Origin: Bacteroidota bacterium
GTDB lineage: Bacteria; Bacteroidota; Bacteroidia; Flavobacteriales_E; Vicingaceae
NCBI GenBank assembly: GCA_013112545.1
Contig: JABFGJ010000001.1
Coordinates: 248,001 to 312,000, forward strand
Length of the DNA: 64,000 nucleotides
Direction: 5' to 3'
Both the position numbers and the translations under genes were made by a program. The notes below the pieces were generated by a model that worked only from the letters and a program-made list of their open reading frames with translations, was not told the DNA's origin and did no database searches. Below, piece by piece: positions 34,824-44,069 of this stretch; within the stretch, counting starts at the first letter, position 1; each line of letters begins with the position of its first letter.

Positions 34824-35574
34824 TTGATGAGTTTTCCTCTAATTGTTCACTTGTTTTGCCAAATCGCCTTTCTCGATTTTGAAAATTAATTATTGCATCC
34901 CTAAGATCTTCTTTTCGAAAATCTGGCCATAACTTTTCTGTAAAATAAAGTTCAGCATAAGCTAATTGCCATAAAAGGAAGTTACTAATCCTTAATTCAC
35001 CGCTAGTTCTAATCAAAAGTTCAGGGTCGGGAAAATCGGAAGTACAAAGATAACGGCTGAAATCTTGTTCAGTTACATTTGATGATTCAAAATCTCCAGC
35101 TTTAACATCATTTAACAGCTTGTTAACTGCAGTTGTGATTTCCCATCGAGCACTATAACTTAATGCAAGAATTAAGGTCATCCCTGTATTATGTGAAGTT
35201 TTATCGATAGCTTTCTGTAACTCTGAATAACAATTCCCTGGTAGGTTTTCTAGGTCTCCTATCGCTTTTAATCGAATGTTGTTTTTGCTGAGCGTTTTCG
35301 TTTCTTTAGAAATAGTGGTTACTAATAATTGCATCAAAGCTGTTACTTCAGCTTTTGGTCGATTCCAATTTTCTGTAGAAAAAGCATAAAGCGTTAAGTA
35401 CTTAATTCCAAGTTCGGCAGCTCCTTCAGTTACCTCTCTTACAGATTTAACACCATTTCTATGGCCAAAAACTCTGGCTTTACCATTCTTTTTTGCCCAT
35501 CTACCATTACCATCCATGATGATGGCAATATGCTGAGGTAGCTTTTCTTGATCTAAGTTCATTAGATTTAACAT
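34816..35574 (-). CDS. uppS: Isoprenyl transferase (undecaprenyl diphosphate synthase)
   Basis: A 252-aa cis-prenyltransferase making the C55 carrier lipid for peptidoglycan and O-antigen-like polymers. HIAIIMDGNGRWAKK carries catalytic Asp21, LTLYAFSTENWNRP and the C-terminal ELLIRTSGELRISNFLLWQ (with the usual Arg-x-Ser substrate-binding motif) are present. Two ATGs (35574, 35562) are possible and do not affect the domain. It overlaps bamA by 8 bp; the uppS-bamA link is common in this phylum. Confidence 0.96.
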   Translation of the reverse strand: MLNLMNLDQEKLPQHIAIIMDGNGRWAKKNGKARVFGHRNGVKSVREVTEGAAELGIKYLTLYAFSTENWNRPKAEVTALMQLLVTTISKETKTLSKNNIRLKAIGDLENLPGNCYSELQKAIDKTSHNTGMTLILALSYSARWEITTAVNKLLNDVKAGDFESSNVTEQDFSRYLCTSDFPDPELLIRTSGELRISNFLLWQLAYAELYFTEKLWPDFRKEDLRDAIINFQNRERRFGKTSEQLEENSSND

Positions 35575-35619
35575 GGACGTTTTTTAAAAGTTTGCAAATA
35601 TCTGATTAATCAATTGATA

Positions 35620-36324
35620 TTAAAAATTATAGGCAGGACATGAACTGATTCTATTTAACTTATATGTTAACATAAAACCAGAAACAACATACCAGTCATT
35701 ATCATAGTTTTTACCTAATTCATAAATATCTAAAAATCGGTTTGGAAGTCCGTCTATTGCATCGTTTGATGTTTTTCTAAATCCCCATTCAAAAGCCAAA
35801 CTCAAACGATTGCCAATACTCAATTTTAAACCAGGACCAAATGGCATAGCAACTTTTGTGGCGGATTCACTTTCTGGCGCTGTTACTTCTATATCGTTTA
35901 AAGTGGTTTCTGGTGCATATCTATATACGCTTGCACCTATAAATAAATAAGGACTAAAAATAAATTTGCTATCACCTGTTTCATAAGGCAAAAAGTTAAA
36001 TTCAATTTGAGTTGAAAACTCTGTTAAGCTCGATTGAAAATGTGCATTCCTAGCTTTGTTGAATTGAAAATCAACAGTTTCATCGTTTCCTTTCAACTTC
36101 CCTTTGATTAAAGAAGCTTTTAGCGCATAGCGTTGATTTAAGTTTAATCTAAAAACTCCTCCAATTGCTACACTTCCAACACCATTTCCTAAATGAGTTT
36201 TAGGATTCATTTCACCTATGTAATATGACCGTCCTAAAAACAGGCCTAATTCTGTAGTCTTTTGAGAAAAAACATGAAAGATTAATATAAATTGTAAGGC
36301 TAGGAAAAAGCAAATTCTTTTCAT
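35620..36324 (-). CDS. DUF6089-type outer membrane protein (porin-like)
   Basis: A 234-aa protein with a signal peptide (ending HVFSQ) and beta-barrel-like alternation; the opening ELGLFLGRSYYIGEMNP is typical of DUF6089 family proteins in this cluster. It lacks a T9SS domain or catalytic motif. The protein after it, encoded by the gene upstream, has the same overall plan. It sits between that gene (32 bp away) and uppS (45 bp away). The conserved link of such proteins to uppS and bamA hints at an outer-membrane assembly or envelope role, but the function is unknown. Confidence 0.8.
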   Translation of the reverse strand: MKRICFFLALQFILIFHVFSQKTTELGLFLGRSYYIGEMNPKTHLGNGVGSVAIGGVFRLNLNQRYALKASLIKGKLKGNDETVDFQFNKARNAHFQSSLTEFSTQIEFNFLPYETGDSKFIFSPYLFIGASVYRYAPETTLNDIEVTAPESESATKVAMPFGPGLKLSIGNRLSLAFEWGFRKTSNDAIDGLPNRFLDIYELGKNYDNDWYVVSGFMLTYKLNRISSCPAYNF

Positions 36325-36356
36325 CTCTTTTGAACGTAATCTTGAGATTTTTAGTA

Positions 36357-37340
36357 TTAGAATTTTGGACGACTTCTTCTACGTTTTACTATTTTCCTAG
36401 AAATAGTAACCAAACCAGTCATAAAGGCATCGTTATCCGTTTTATCACCACGAATACTTATAAAGTTTTCATCAACACCGCGCTGCTCATTATAAACGTT
36501 ATCCTTTCCTAAATCACTAACCGTTAAATCTTTTCCCCCTGCATTTATAAAAGTTAAATTTGGATCAGACAAATAAGCCCTTCTTGTAGCTTCTGCTTTA
36601 GACATCCCAGAATTAATTGATTCGTCATAAATTCTCTGACGTCCGTAATAGTTCCCACTAACATCATCTATATAATCAGTGAAGGTCATTCGCATGGTAA
36701 ATTCTACATTAACAGCCCAGTATCTATCAATTGACTTACCCACACCTATCCCATATGGAATTGTAAAAGTATGTCTTTTATATTTTTCAGGACCATTTGG
36801 CAAACCCTGCCCTTCAGTTCCAATTGGCTGTAAGGCAACCCATTGTCCCTGATATTTCGTTTTAGGATTAAACATCATAAATCCAACACCTGCAAAAACA
36901 TACAAATCTACTTTTAAGCCACTTCGGCCCCTAACTCCTCTAAGTCGGTATAGGTTATTTCTAGAGTTTTGCAAAAAGTAAAATTCAGCCATGGCATTTA
37001 ATTCTCCATAGCCTGTTCTAAAGTGTAAATTTCTTTCGTGTCTAAACGTTTCTAGAGTGTTTTTATCGTGCCCGTGAAGGATTCCCCAAGTTAAATTCGC
37101 TCTTAAAAATATAAAACGGTTTAACTGATAACGGTAGCCTACAAGTAAAGACGGTCTTGTAGAAACAAATTCTAAATCAACCAAGCCATCCCTTCCGATG
37201 TCGTTTGCGCCTCCAAGATCTCCTAAAAAATTGGTTACCCCAACCCCTCCAATCACTTGACGTCTATACTGTTTCCAACGCTGTGCATCTGCAAGCATTG
37301 GTATAAATAAAATAAAAATTACAAAGAGAGTCTTTTTCAT
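36357..37340 (-). CDS. DUF6089-type outer membrane protein
   Basis: A 327-aa protein with a signal peptide (ending MLADAQ) and a predicted barrel. GVTNFLGDLGGAND and AMAEFYFLQNSRNN are typical of the DUF6089 group. The C-terminal tail is basic (SRKIVKRRRSRPKF). It lies 60 bp downstream of nadK and 32 bp upstream of its smaller relative. A CAAATATA at 37361-37368 (minus-strand TATATTTG) sits in the nadK gap and may be a -7 element for this gene, but no -33 was found. Function unknown; family placement from the motifs and neighbourhood. Confidence 0.8.
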   Translation of the reverse strand: MKKTLFVIFILFIPMLADAQRWKQYRRQVIGGVGVTNFLGDLGGANDIGRDGLVDLEFVSTRPSLLVGYRYQLNRFIFLRANLTWGILHGHDKNTLETFRHERNLHFRTGYGELNAMAEFYFLQNSRNNLYRLRGVRGRSGLKVDLYVFAGVGFMMFNPKTKYQGQWVALQPIGTEGQGLPNGPEKYKRHTFTIPYGIGVGKSIDRYWAVNVEFTMRMTFTDYIDDVSGNYYGRQRIYDESINSGMSKAEATRRAYLSDPNLTFINAGGKDLTVSDLGKDNVYNEQRGVDENFISIRGDKTDNDAFMTGLVTISRKIVKRRRSRPKF

Positions 37341-37400
37341 GGGTAAGATTCTACGAAGCGCAAATATAAAAAGATAAATCTAATAATAAAGGCTTTAAAT

Positions 37401-38285
37401 CTAAATATTTCGCTTATCAAGTCCCCAGTTTAGCTTATTCCTCAAGCTTTGTATAAAACTGTCATTTGTAAAATGAACAATAGAAATTTGATGCTTGGCT
37501 TTTTTAACTAGTATTGTTGCACCGTTCTTTAGCTCTTTTGACCTTGAGTCTAATGCGACTAAATTTCTATCTGCTCTACCTTCTACCTTTAGTTTTAAAA
37601 TAGAATGATCGTTTATAACTATAGGCCTAACGTTTAAGTTATGCGGTGCTATTGGAGTTAACACAAAGTTACCAGACCCAGGCATTAAAATAGGACCGCC
37701 ACAACTCAAGGAATAAGCGGTTGAGCCGGTTGCAGTTGAAATAATAAGTCCATCAGTCCAATAAGTATTTAAATGAATCCCATCTAATTCAACTTCTATG
37801 TTAATCATAGATGAAGTGTCCTTTTTCAAAACACTAATTTCGTTTAAGGCGAAGCATTCATCTCCAAAAATTTTATCCTCATCTTCAAGCTCTATGAGTG
37901 ATCGTTTTTCGATTTGAAACTCCCCTTTACTAATAGCATCAATAGCTGTTTCAATTTCGGATGTAGCTGTGGTAGAAAGAAAGCCAAGACGACCTGTATT
38001 AATTCCTAGAATTGGAATATTACTATCCTTAACGAGAGAAATAGTATCTAAAAATGTCCCATCACCTCCTAAGCTAAAAAGAAACTGCACCTCGTTTTTA
38101 ATTTCTTGGTGTGTTTGAAATACTTGAACGTTTGATTTTAATTCCACATTTTTGCTTCTCAGAGCATTGTAAAATCGCTGATGTAGTGTTACTTCTGCAC
38201 CAACACGTTCAATTTTATCCAACATAGAACAAACAATTGTAATGTCTTCTTCGTCTATTGATTTCCCGTAAATAGCTATTTTCAT
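37401..38285 (-). CDS. nadK: NAD kinase
   Basis: A 294-aa ATP-NAD kinase that supplies NADP. The GGDGT motif is at residues 73-77 (LGGDGTFLDT), followed by GINTGRLGFLST, the NE/D element (FALNEISVLKK) and the glycine-rich C-terminal TGSTAYSLSCGGPI. The length is normal. It lies 6 bp after the BamA/TamA-like gene and leads to the DUF6089 pair. This gene order is common in Flavobacteriia and suggests cotranscription with the envelope genes, though NAD kinase itself is cytoplasmic. Confidence 0.96.
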   Translation of the reverse strand: MKIAIYGKSIDEEDITIVCSMLDKIERVGAEVTLHQRFYNALRSKNVELKSNVQVFQTHQEIKNEVQFLFSLGGDGTFLDTISLVKDSNIPILGINTGRLGFLSTTATSEIETAIDAISKGEFQIEKRSLIELEDEDKIFGDECFALNEISVLKKDTSSMINIEVELDGIHLNTYWTDGLIISTATGSTAYSLSCGGPILMPGSGNFVLTPIAPHNLNVRPIVINDHSILKLKVEGRADRNLVALDSRSKELKNGATILVKKAKHQISIVHFTNDSFIQSLRNKLNWGLDKRNI

Positions 38286-38291
38286 AAGAGT

Positions 38292-39725
38292 TTAAATTGG
38301 TGCTACAAAGTGAAAGAATATTCCGGTTTCTCCAAATTTATTTATAGAAAACTCCGTTCGAATTACAACATCATAATAAGAAACAAAATCTAATCCGATT
38401 CCTGAACTATACAAAAAGTCGTTTGCCAATCTATTATTATAAAAACCAGTGTTATCTTCAACGTAAGCAAAATCTGAAAAAACGCCTAAGTAAAACGCAT
38501 AGTGAAATTTACTAATTTTTTCATATCGAATAAATTGCAAATCCACCTCACGGGGTTTTACAAGTTGATATTTAATCTGCGCTTTTGCTAAACCAATGTT
38601 TTGCCCATCTATAACATAGAGTTCGTATGCTCTTATGCCATAGCTTGACGAATACCCCAGTCCGTTTTGAAGTAAATAAGGTTGATTATTATTCAGGGCA
38701 TATTCTCCTCGCAGGCTTCCTGCTAAGTACATCCGTTTACCTAAATCCCAATACTTTTTAATGCGTGTATCGATGTTTGTTAGGTCTAATCCCTTTTTAG
38801 AAATCCCCAAACCTGATTTTTTAATATTAAAATAAAAAAGTCGGCCTGATAATGGATAATTTTTAGAATCGCGTTTATCATTTACAAAAGTATAGTATAA
38901 GCTGAAAAAATTAGTTCGAGTTCTGTTATATCCTAAAAAATTGGGATTTAGTATTCGAACTGTATCTAAGATGCGATATTGGTCATATTCTATCCCAATA
39001 GCATGTGTATTGAATATTTCGTTTCGAAAAGTATAATTTATACCATAAGAGAAATTCTTAATGGCATCGGTTCCAAAGCTTTTATATTGCTGACGTTCAT
39101 TGCTTTTTGATGTAAAACTAATCTCATCTTTTCTGTTGTAAGAAAATTCTAATCCCAAACCCCCTCTTTGATTTTTGTTGACATAAGGTATAGTGTATTT
39201 AACTCTAATTCTCTCTGTAAAACCAAATTGGGCTAAAATGTCTAGTTTTTCTTTTCTACCTCTAAAATTATTTCGCACTAGATTAAAGCCATAGTTTATT
39301 CTAGAGAAATCTTTGCTCTGCCACCAAGTATTAAAATTATTATCATCAATTTCGAAAATCGGAACAGGAAAAGTGTACCACCTTTCTGTAACCGTAACGA
39401 TGATGAAAACATGACTTGGGTCTAAAAGAGCCCATTCAATTTTGGCGAAATTAAATAAGGAGGTATTTAGGATATTCTTTTTGGATTGCTCCAGCACATT
39501 GGCAAAGTCACTCGTTTTTATGGTATCGCCAATGTCAAAAAGCAACTCTCTTTTAATTATCTGCCCTTTGGTAACCTGATTACCAACAACCTGTATGCTT
39601 TGAATAACTTTAATTGGCGATTCATATATATTGCTATCCATTCGTATGGGATCAAGTTTAAAGGCCTGAGATGATGCTTGAGTCCCAATAATTATGATAG
39701 TAAAAAGCAATAAAAAGCGAAACAT
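38292..39725 (-). CDS. BamA/TamA family outer membrane protein with one POTRA-like domain
   Basis: A 477-aa Omp85-family protein: signal peptide (ending SSQA), one POTRA-like domain (about residues 38-115, IQSIQVVGNQVTKGQIIKR), and a barrel of about 350 residues with LVRNNFRGRKEKLDIL, a TamA/Toc75-type signature. It is smaller than BamA and lacks the five POTRAs, so it is not the main assembly factor. It may export or insert a particular protein or lipid. It sits 3 bp downstream of the CBS gene and 6 bp upstream of nadK, in a conserved gene order. Confidence 0.82.
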   Translation of the reverse strand: MFRFLLLFTIIIIGTQASSQAFKLDPIRMDSNIYESPIKVIQSIQVVGNQVTKGQIIKRELLFDIGDTIKTSDFANVLEQSKKNILNTSLFNFAKIEWALLDPSHVFIIVTVTERWYTFPVPIFEIDDNNFNTWWQSKDFSRINYGFNLVRNNFRGRKEKLDILAQFGFTERIRVKYTIPYVNKNQRGGLGLEFSYNRKDEISFTSKSNERQQYKSFGTDAIKNFSYGINYTFRNEIFNTHAIGIEYDQYRILDTVRILNPNFLGYNRTRTNFFSLYYTFVNDKRDSKNYPLSGRLFYFNIKKSGLGISKKGLDLTNIDTRIKKYWDLGKRMYLAGSLRGEYALNNNQPYLLQNGLGYSSSYGIRAYELYVIDGQNIGLAKAQIKYQLVKPREVDLQFIRYEKISKFHYAFYLGVFSDFAYVEDNTGFYNNRLANDFLYSSGIGLDFVSYYDVVIRTEFSINKFGETGIFFHFVAPI

Positions 39726-39728
39726 AAC

Positions 39729-40391
39729 TTACATGTTGAGGTAATGAAGAAATGCATCGTAGCGTTTTTTTAAATCATCGTCTGAATCAATTTTATGAAA
39801 AGAACCTGAAATGACATAGTTGTATCGTTCAAAAGTTTGAATAATTGCTCCTAGATTTGTTTGATTAATTTTTATAGTAACATCCATCTTGGTGGAATCT
39901 TCATGAACATAAATATAAGAGCTTAATACTTTTGCATCGTTACTTTCAACTATTCTAGCAATTTCAGAAAGGGAATAGTCATTTACATTTACTTCTAATT
40001 GCAAAATACCACCTGGATCTTTAACTGCCCCAAGTTGAGCCATTTTATCAATTAACATTTCTCTAGAGATAACTCCTAAATAATTATCCGCTTGGTCAAG
40101 TACTGGAATTACACTCAGTTTTTTAACCGCCATCTTTTCTATAATTTCAAAAATATGATCATTTTGATATACAAAACCTTTTTCCAATGACAAAGAATGA
40201 TTGCCAATAGGCATATCTGGGTCATTAATATCATAGATGTCACTTTCGGTAATTAATCCTAAAAATATTGAATTATTCACAATGGGCAATTCATTGAGTT
40301 TAAAATCTTCCATATACTGCAAAGCCAAACTTGCTGTGTCTGAAGTTTTTATTGGGGGTATTTCTTCGCTTATTAAATCAATTGCAATCAT
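39729..40391 (-). CDS. CBS-domain pair protein with C-terminal ACT-like region (AcuB-like)
   Basis: A 220-aa cytoplasmic protein. Two CBS motifs span about residues 1-135 (IPPIKTSDTASLALQYM; LSVIPVLDQADNYLGVISR), a Bateman module likely to sense an adenosyl nucleotide. Residues 140-215 resemble an ACT fold (LQLEVNVNDYSLSEIARIVE). No enzymatic domain is attached. It is the first gene of the conserved minus-strand cluster and divergent from pdxJ. A regulatory role is inferred; target unknown. Confidence 0.85.
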   Translation of the reverse strand: MIAIDLISEEIPPIKTSDTASLALQYMEDFKLNELPIVNNSIFLGLITESDIYDINDPDMPIGNHSLSLEKGFVYQNDHIFEIIEKMAVKKLSVIPVLDQADNYLGVISREMLIDKMAQLGAVKDPGGILQLEVNVNDYSLSEIARIVESNDAKVLSSYIYVHEDSTKMDVTIKINQTNLGAIIQTFERYNYVISGSFHKIDSDDDLKKRYDAFLHYLNM

Positions 40392-40416
40392 CTAGAAAAT
40401 GCCTAAAATTTAGCTG

Positions 40417-40424
40417 TAACTTTG
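40417..40424 (+). promoter_or_regulatory. Possible -7 element for the pdxJ operon
   Basis: TAACTTTG matches TAnnTTTG and lies 28 bases before the pdxJ ATG, giving a transcription start near 40431. No good TTG partner was found 17-23 bases upstream, so this is weaker than the other promoters called here. Confidence 0.4.
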
Positions 40425-40452
40425 AGGTTTAGCACAATATTACATATTTATC

Positions 40453-41178
40453 ATGAGCAGATTGAGCGTAAATATTAACAAAATTGCAACATTAAGAAAT
40501 GCGAGAGGTGGCAATGTTCCAAATTTAGTTCAAGTGGCTAAAGATTGTGAGCGATTTGGGGCTGATGGAATAACGATACATCCAAGGCCTGATGAAAGAC
40601 ATATTCGATATCAAGATGTTTTTGATTTAAAAAAAATTGTTTCCACAGAGTTTAACATTGAAGGTTATCCAAATCAAAAATTTATTGATTTAGTATTAGA
40701 GATTAAACCAGAACAAGTAACTCTTGTACCAGACCCACCTGGAGTGCTTACTTCAAATGCAGGCTGGGATACCATAAAAGAAGCTCAATTTTTGGAAAAA
40801 GTCATCGAAAGATTTAAAAATGCAGGAATTCGAGTGTCAATTTTTATGGAAACAGATGAGCTATTAATTCGAAAAGCAAAAGAACTTGGAACTGACCGTA
40901 TTGAGTTATACACTGGCCCTTTTGCAGAAGCTTATTCTACAAATAAAAAAGCAGCGGTTTTACCATTTACCATAGCATCTAAACTAGCAGCCGAACTTAA
41001 CTTGGGATTAAATGCAGGTCATGATTTAAGTCTTGAAAACCTGAAATTCTTTAAAGAAAACACCCATCAATTATTAGAAGTTTCTATTGGGCATGCATTA
41101 ATTTCAGATGCCTTATATCTGGGATTGGAAAACACCATACAACTATATAAAAGAGCGTTAAACATGAATCAAGAATAA
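40453..41178 (+). CDS. pdxJ: Pyridoxine 5'-phosphate synthase
   Basis: A 241-aa TIM-barrel enzyme condensing 1-deoxyxylulose-5-phosphate (made by Dxs, also in this window) with 3-amino-2-oxopropyl phosphate to give pyridoxine phosphate. [17 protein letters not shown] at the start, the [14 protein letters not shown] active-site segment, VTLVPDPPG and [13 protein letters not shown] are typical; the enzyme is of normal length. Its stop codon overlaps the start of the next gene as TAATG. It is the first gene of a coupled plus-strand block. Confidence 0.96.
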   Translation: MSRLSVNINKIATLRNARGGNVPNLVQVAKDCERFGADGITIHPRPDERHIRYQDVFDLKKIVSTEFNIEGYPNQKFIDLVLEIKPEQVTLVPDPPGVLTSNAGWDTIKEAQFLEKVIERFKNAGIRVSIFMETDELLIRKAKELGTDRIELYTGPFAEAYSTNKKAAVLPFTIASKLAAELNLGLNAGHDLSLENLKFFKENTHQLLEVSIGHALISDALYLGLENTIQLYKRALNMNQE

Positions 41179-41942
41179 TGGAATTAAACTATAAGAAATT
41201 AGGTAATGGCCAAGCATTGTTAATCCTTCATGGTTTATTTGGATCGTTAGACAATTGGATGAGTCACGCAAAAACATTGAGTGAAGATTTTGAAGTTTGG
41301 TTAATTGATCAACGAAATCACGGTCAATCTCCACATGATTCAGAATTCGACTATCCATCGATGTCAAACGATTTGTTAGGGTTTATTCAACAACATGAGA
41401 TTAAAAACCCCATCTTATTAGGTCACTCAATGGGTGGGAAAACCGTAATGGAATTTAGTGTGAATTATCCCCAAATGGTCGATAAATTAATTGTTGTAGA
41501 TATTGCTCCTGTTAAATATCCAGTTCATCATTATACCATAATAGAAGCATTAGAAAGTATAGACTTTGATTTTGTAACAAGCCGAAAGGAAGCTGATGAT
41601 AATCTTTCTAACTATATCAATAATGTTGGGATTCGCCAGTTTTTGCTAAAAAATTTATATTGGATAGAAAAGGAAAAGCTTGCTTGGCGTTTTAATTTAG
41701 ATGTTATTAAAAATGAAATTATTCCAATCAGTGAGTTTAGCATTTCGGATGGCAAATATGAAGGAAATACGCTATTTATAAAAGGTTCTAATTCCGAATA
41801 CATTTTGCCAAGTTATGCGATGCAAATTGCCGAAAAGTTTCCAAACTACGACTTAGTTGAAATAGCAGAAGCTGGCCACTGGGTTCATGCAGAAGCACCT
41901 AAGCTTTTCTTGGAGGCAATTCAAACTTTTATGAAAGATTAG
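41178..41942 (+). CDS. Alpha/beta hydrolase (YbfF-like esterase)
   Basis: A 254-aa alpha/beta-hydrolase. LHGLFGSLDNW marks the oxyanion-hole loop, GHSMGGKTV the nucleophile elbow (Ser), DQRNHGQSP is typical of the YbfF type, and AGHWVHAEAP supplies the catalytic His. The likely activity is esterase or thioesterase on small acyl substrates; the physiological substrate is unknown. It is translationally coupled to pdxJ (TAATG at 41176-41180), a pairing I recall in other Flavobacteriia. A 55-bp gap follows before the mannosyltransferase. Confidence 0.9.
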   Translation: MELNYKKLGNGQALLILHGLFGSLDNWMSHAKTLSEDFEVWLIDQRNHGQSPHDSEFDYPSMSNDLLGFIQQHEIKNPILLGHSMGGKTVMEFSVNYPQMVDKLIVVDIAPVKYPVHHYTIIEALESIDFDFVTSRKEADDNLSNYINNVGIRQFLLKNLYWIEKEKLAWRFNLDVIKNEIIPISEFSISDGKYEGNTLFIKGSNSEYILPSYAMQIAEKFPNYDLVEIAEAGHWVHAEAPKLFLEAIQTFMKD

Positions 41943-41997
41943 GATTTCGCTGTTTTGAATTGTATCTAGATTCATTATTTTTAGGTTTTTAAATTAG

Positions 41998-42729
41998 ATG
42001 CCTAAAAAGCTTGTTATCATACCCACTTATAATGAGTTAGAGAATATCCGACAAATTATTGATGCGGTATTAACTCTTCAAGAAGAGTTTCACGTTTTAA
42101 TTGTTGACGATGGATCTCCAGACGGAACAGCTGATATTGTTAAAAGTCTATTTGACAAATACCCTAATCGACTATTTATTGAAGAGCGAAAAGGCAAGCA
42201 AGGCTTAGGAACCGCTTACATTCATGGTTTTAAATGGGGCTTAGCAAATCAATTCGATTATTTGTTTGAGATGGATGCTGATTTTAGCCACAATCCAAAT
42301 GATTTAATTCGCCTTTTTGAAGCATGCCATATTGATGGTGCTGATTTGGCTATTGGTTCTCGATATGTAAAAGGAGTAAATGTGGTCAATTGGCCAATGG
42401 GCAGAGTGCTAATGTCTTACTACGCTTCTGTTTATGTACGTTTTATAACTGGCATGTCTATCCATGATTCAACAGCCGGTTTTAAATGCTACAAAAGAGT
42501 TGTTTTAGAAACAATCAATTTAGATCAGGTTAAGTTTAAAGGGTACGCGTTTCAAATAGAAATGAAATTTACAACTTGGAAATTTGGATTTAAGATAAAG
42601 GAAGTGCCAATTATTTTCACCGATAGACAAGAAGGAACGAGTAAAATGAGTACTGGAATTTTTAAAGAAGCATTTTTAGGTGTCATTTATTTACGTTTAT
42701 CTTCACTTTTTAAAAAATACAAACGATAA
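41998..42729 (+). CDS. Polyprenol monophosphomannose synthase (DPM1-type GT2)
   Basis: A 243-aa family-2 glycosyltransferase. IPTYNELENI and the VDDGSPDGTADIV nucleotide-binding segment, the metal-binding DADFSHNP (Asp-x-Asp), GSRYVKG and FKCYKR are typical of DPM1-like enzymes that transfer mannose from GDP-mannose to a polyprenyl phosphate. There is no C-terminal membrane domain, so it is the soluble or peripheral form. The donor and acceptor are inferred from family similarity. It overlaps the dihydroorotase start by one base (TAATG at 42727-42731). Confidence 0.9.
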   Translation: MPKKLVIIPTYNELENIRQIIDAVLTLQEEFHVLIVDDGSPDGTADIVKSLFDKYPNRLFIEERKGKQGLGTAYIHGFKWGLANQFDYLFEMDADFSHNPNDLIRLFEACHIDGADLAIGSRYVKGVNVVNWPMGRVLMSYYASVYVRFITGMSIHDSTAGFKCYKRVVLETINLDQVKFKGYAFQIEMKFTTWKFGFKIKEVPIIFTDRQEGTSKMSTGIFKEAFLGVIYLRLSSLFKKYKR

Positions 42730-44069
42730 TGGGTTCAACCTTATTAAAAGGCGGTACACTTGTAAATGAAGGAAAAGTATTTCAAGCCGATATTCGAATA
42801 ATAGACCAAAGGATTTCTGAAATTTCTACACAAGGTTTATTAGCTAAGCTTCATGAAACAGTTATTGATGCTGCTGGAAAATATATTATTCCGGGCATGA
42901 TTGATGATCAAGTTCACTTTCGTGAACCAGGATTAACTCATAAAGCAGAAATTTATACCGAAGCAAAAGCTGCGGTTGCAGGTGGCATAACTTCATTTAT
43001 GGAAATGCCAAATACAGTTCCCAATACATTAACCCAAGAATTGCTTGCCGACAAATACGAAATAGGGAAACAAAAATCGTTGGCCAACTATTCGTTTTTT
43101 ATGGGTGCATCTAATACTAATTTAGAAGAGGTATTAAAAACAAATGCAGCTGATGTTTGTGGTATAAAAGTTTTTATGGGTTCTTCAACTGGAAATATGT
43201 TGGTTGACCAAGACGAGGTTTTGGAAGAGTTGTTCAAAAACTGTCCGATGTTAATAGCCACACATTGTGAAGATGAAGCAAGCATTCGAAATAATATAGA
43301 AAAAGCAAAAGCAACTTATGGCGAACAAGTTCCAATCGAACAACATCCGATTATTAGAAGTGCAGAAGCTTGTTATTTGTCCTCTTCAAAAGCTGTTGCT
43401 TTAGCAAAAAAACACAACACTAGACTACATATTCTACACATATCAACTGCCAGAGAGTTAGACCTATTTAGCAACACTTTACCTTTAAGTGAAAAAAGGA
43501 TAACTGCGGAAGCGTGTATTCATCATTTGTGGTTTAACGATGAGGATTATAAAAAGAAAGGAACTTATATAAAGTGGAATCCTGCTGTAAAGACTAAAAA
43601 TGATCAGCAGCATATCTTAAAAGCAGTGTTAGACAATCGCATCGATATTATTGCTACTGACCATGCCCCACACACGATTGCAGAAAAAGAGGGCAGTTAT
43701 TTCAATGCTCCCAGTGGAGGGCCTTTAGTGCAACATGCCTTAGTTGCTTTGTTTGAAATGCATGCTGAAGGAAAAATTAGTATTGAGGACATTGTTAGAA
43801 AAACTAGCCATGCTGTTGCGGATTGTTTCCAAATAAAAGATAGAGGATATCTAAAAGAAGGCTATTTTGCTGATCTCGTTATTGTTGACACAAACAGGCC
43901 TTGGCTAGTAGAAAAATCAAATGTATTATCAAAGTGTGGCTGGTCACCTTTTGAAGGACAACGATTTAAAACAAGCATTGAAAAAACATTTGTAAGTGGA
44001 CATCTAGCATATAACAACGGTCTGTTTGATGAAAGCAAAAAAGGCGAACGATTAAGTTTTAATCGATGA
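42729..44069 (+). CDS. pyrC: Dihydroorotase
   Basis: A 446-aa amidohydrolase of the class I type that closes carbamoyl aspartate to dihydroorotate in pyrimidine synthesis. The metal site has an odd feature: IDDQVHFREPG gives Gln61 where the first His of the usual HxH is expected, while His63 and Arg65 remain. Lys147 (GIKVFMGSS), His179 (ATHCEDE), His237 (LHILHIST) and Asp311 (ATDHAPHT) are all present. I recall Gln at this position in other Bacteroidota, so activity is probably retained. It is coupled at both ends (TAATG before, ATGA after). Confidence 0.92.
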   Translation: MGSTLLKGGTLVNEGKVFQADIRIIDQRISEISTQGLLAKLHETVIDAAGKYIIPGMIDDQVHFREPGLTHKAEIYTEAKAAVAGGITSFMEMPNTVPNTLTQELLADKYEIGKQKSLANYSFFMGASNTNLEEVLKTNAADVCGIKVFMGSSTGNMLVDQDEVLEELFKNCPMLIATHCEDEASIRNNIEKAKATYGEQVPIEQHPIIRSAEACYLSSSKAVALAKKHNTRLHILHISTARELDLFSNTLPLSEKRITAEACIHHLWFNDEDYKKKGTYIKWNPAVKTKNDQQHILKAVLDNRIDIIATDHAPHTIAEKEGSYFNAPSGGPLVQHALVALFEMHAEGKISIEDIVRKTSHAVADCFQIKDRGYLKEGYFADLVIVDTNRPWLVEKSNVLSKCGWSPFEGQRFKTSIEKTFVSGHLAYNNGLFDESKKGERLSFNR

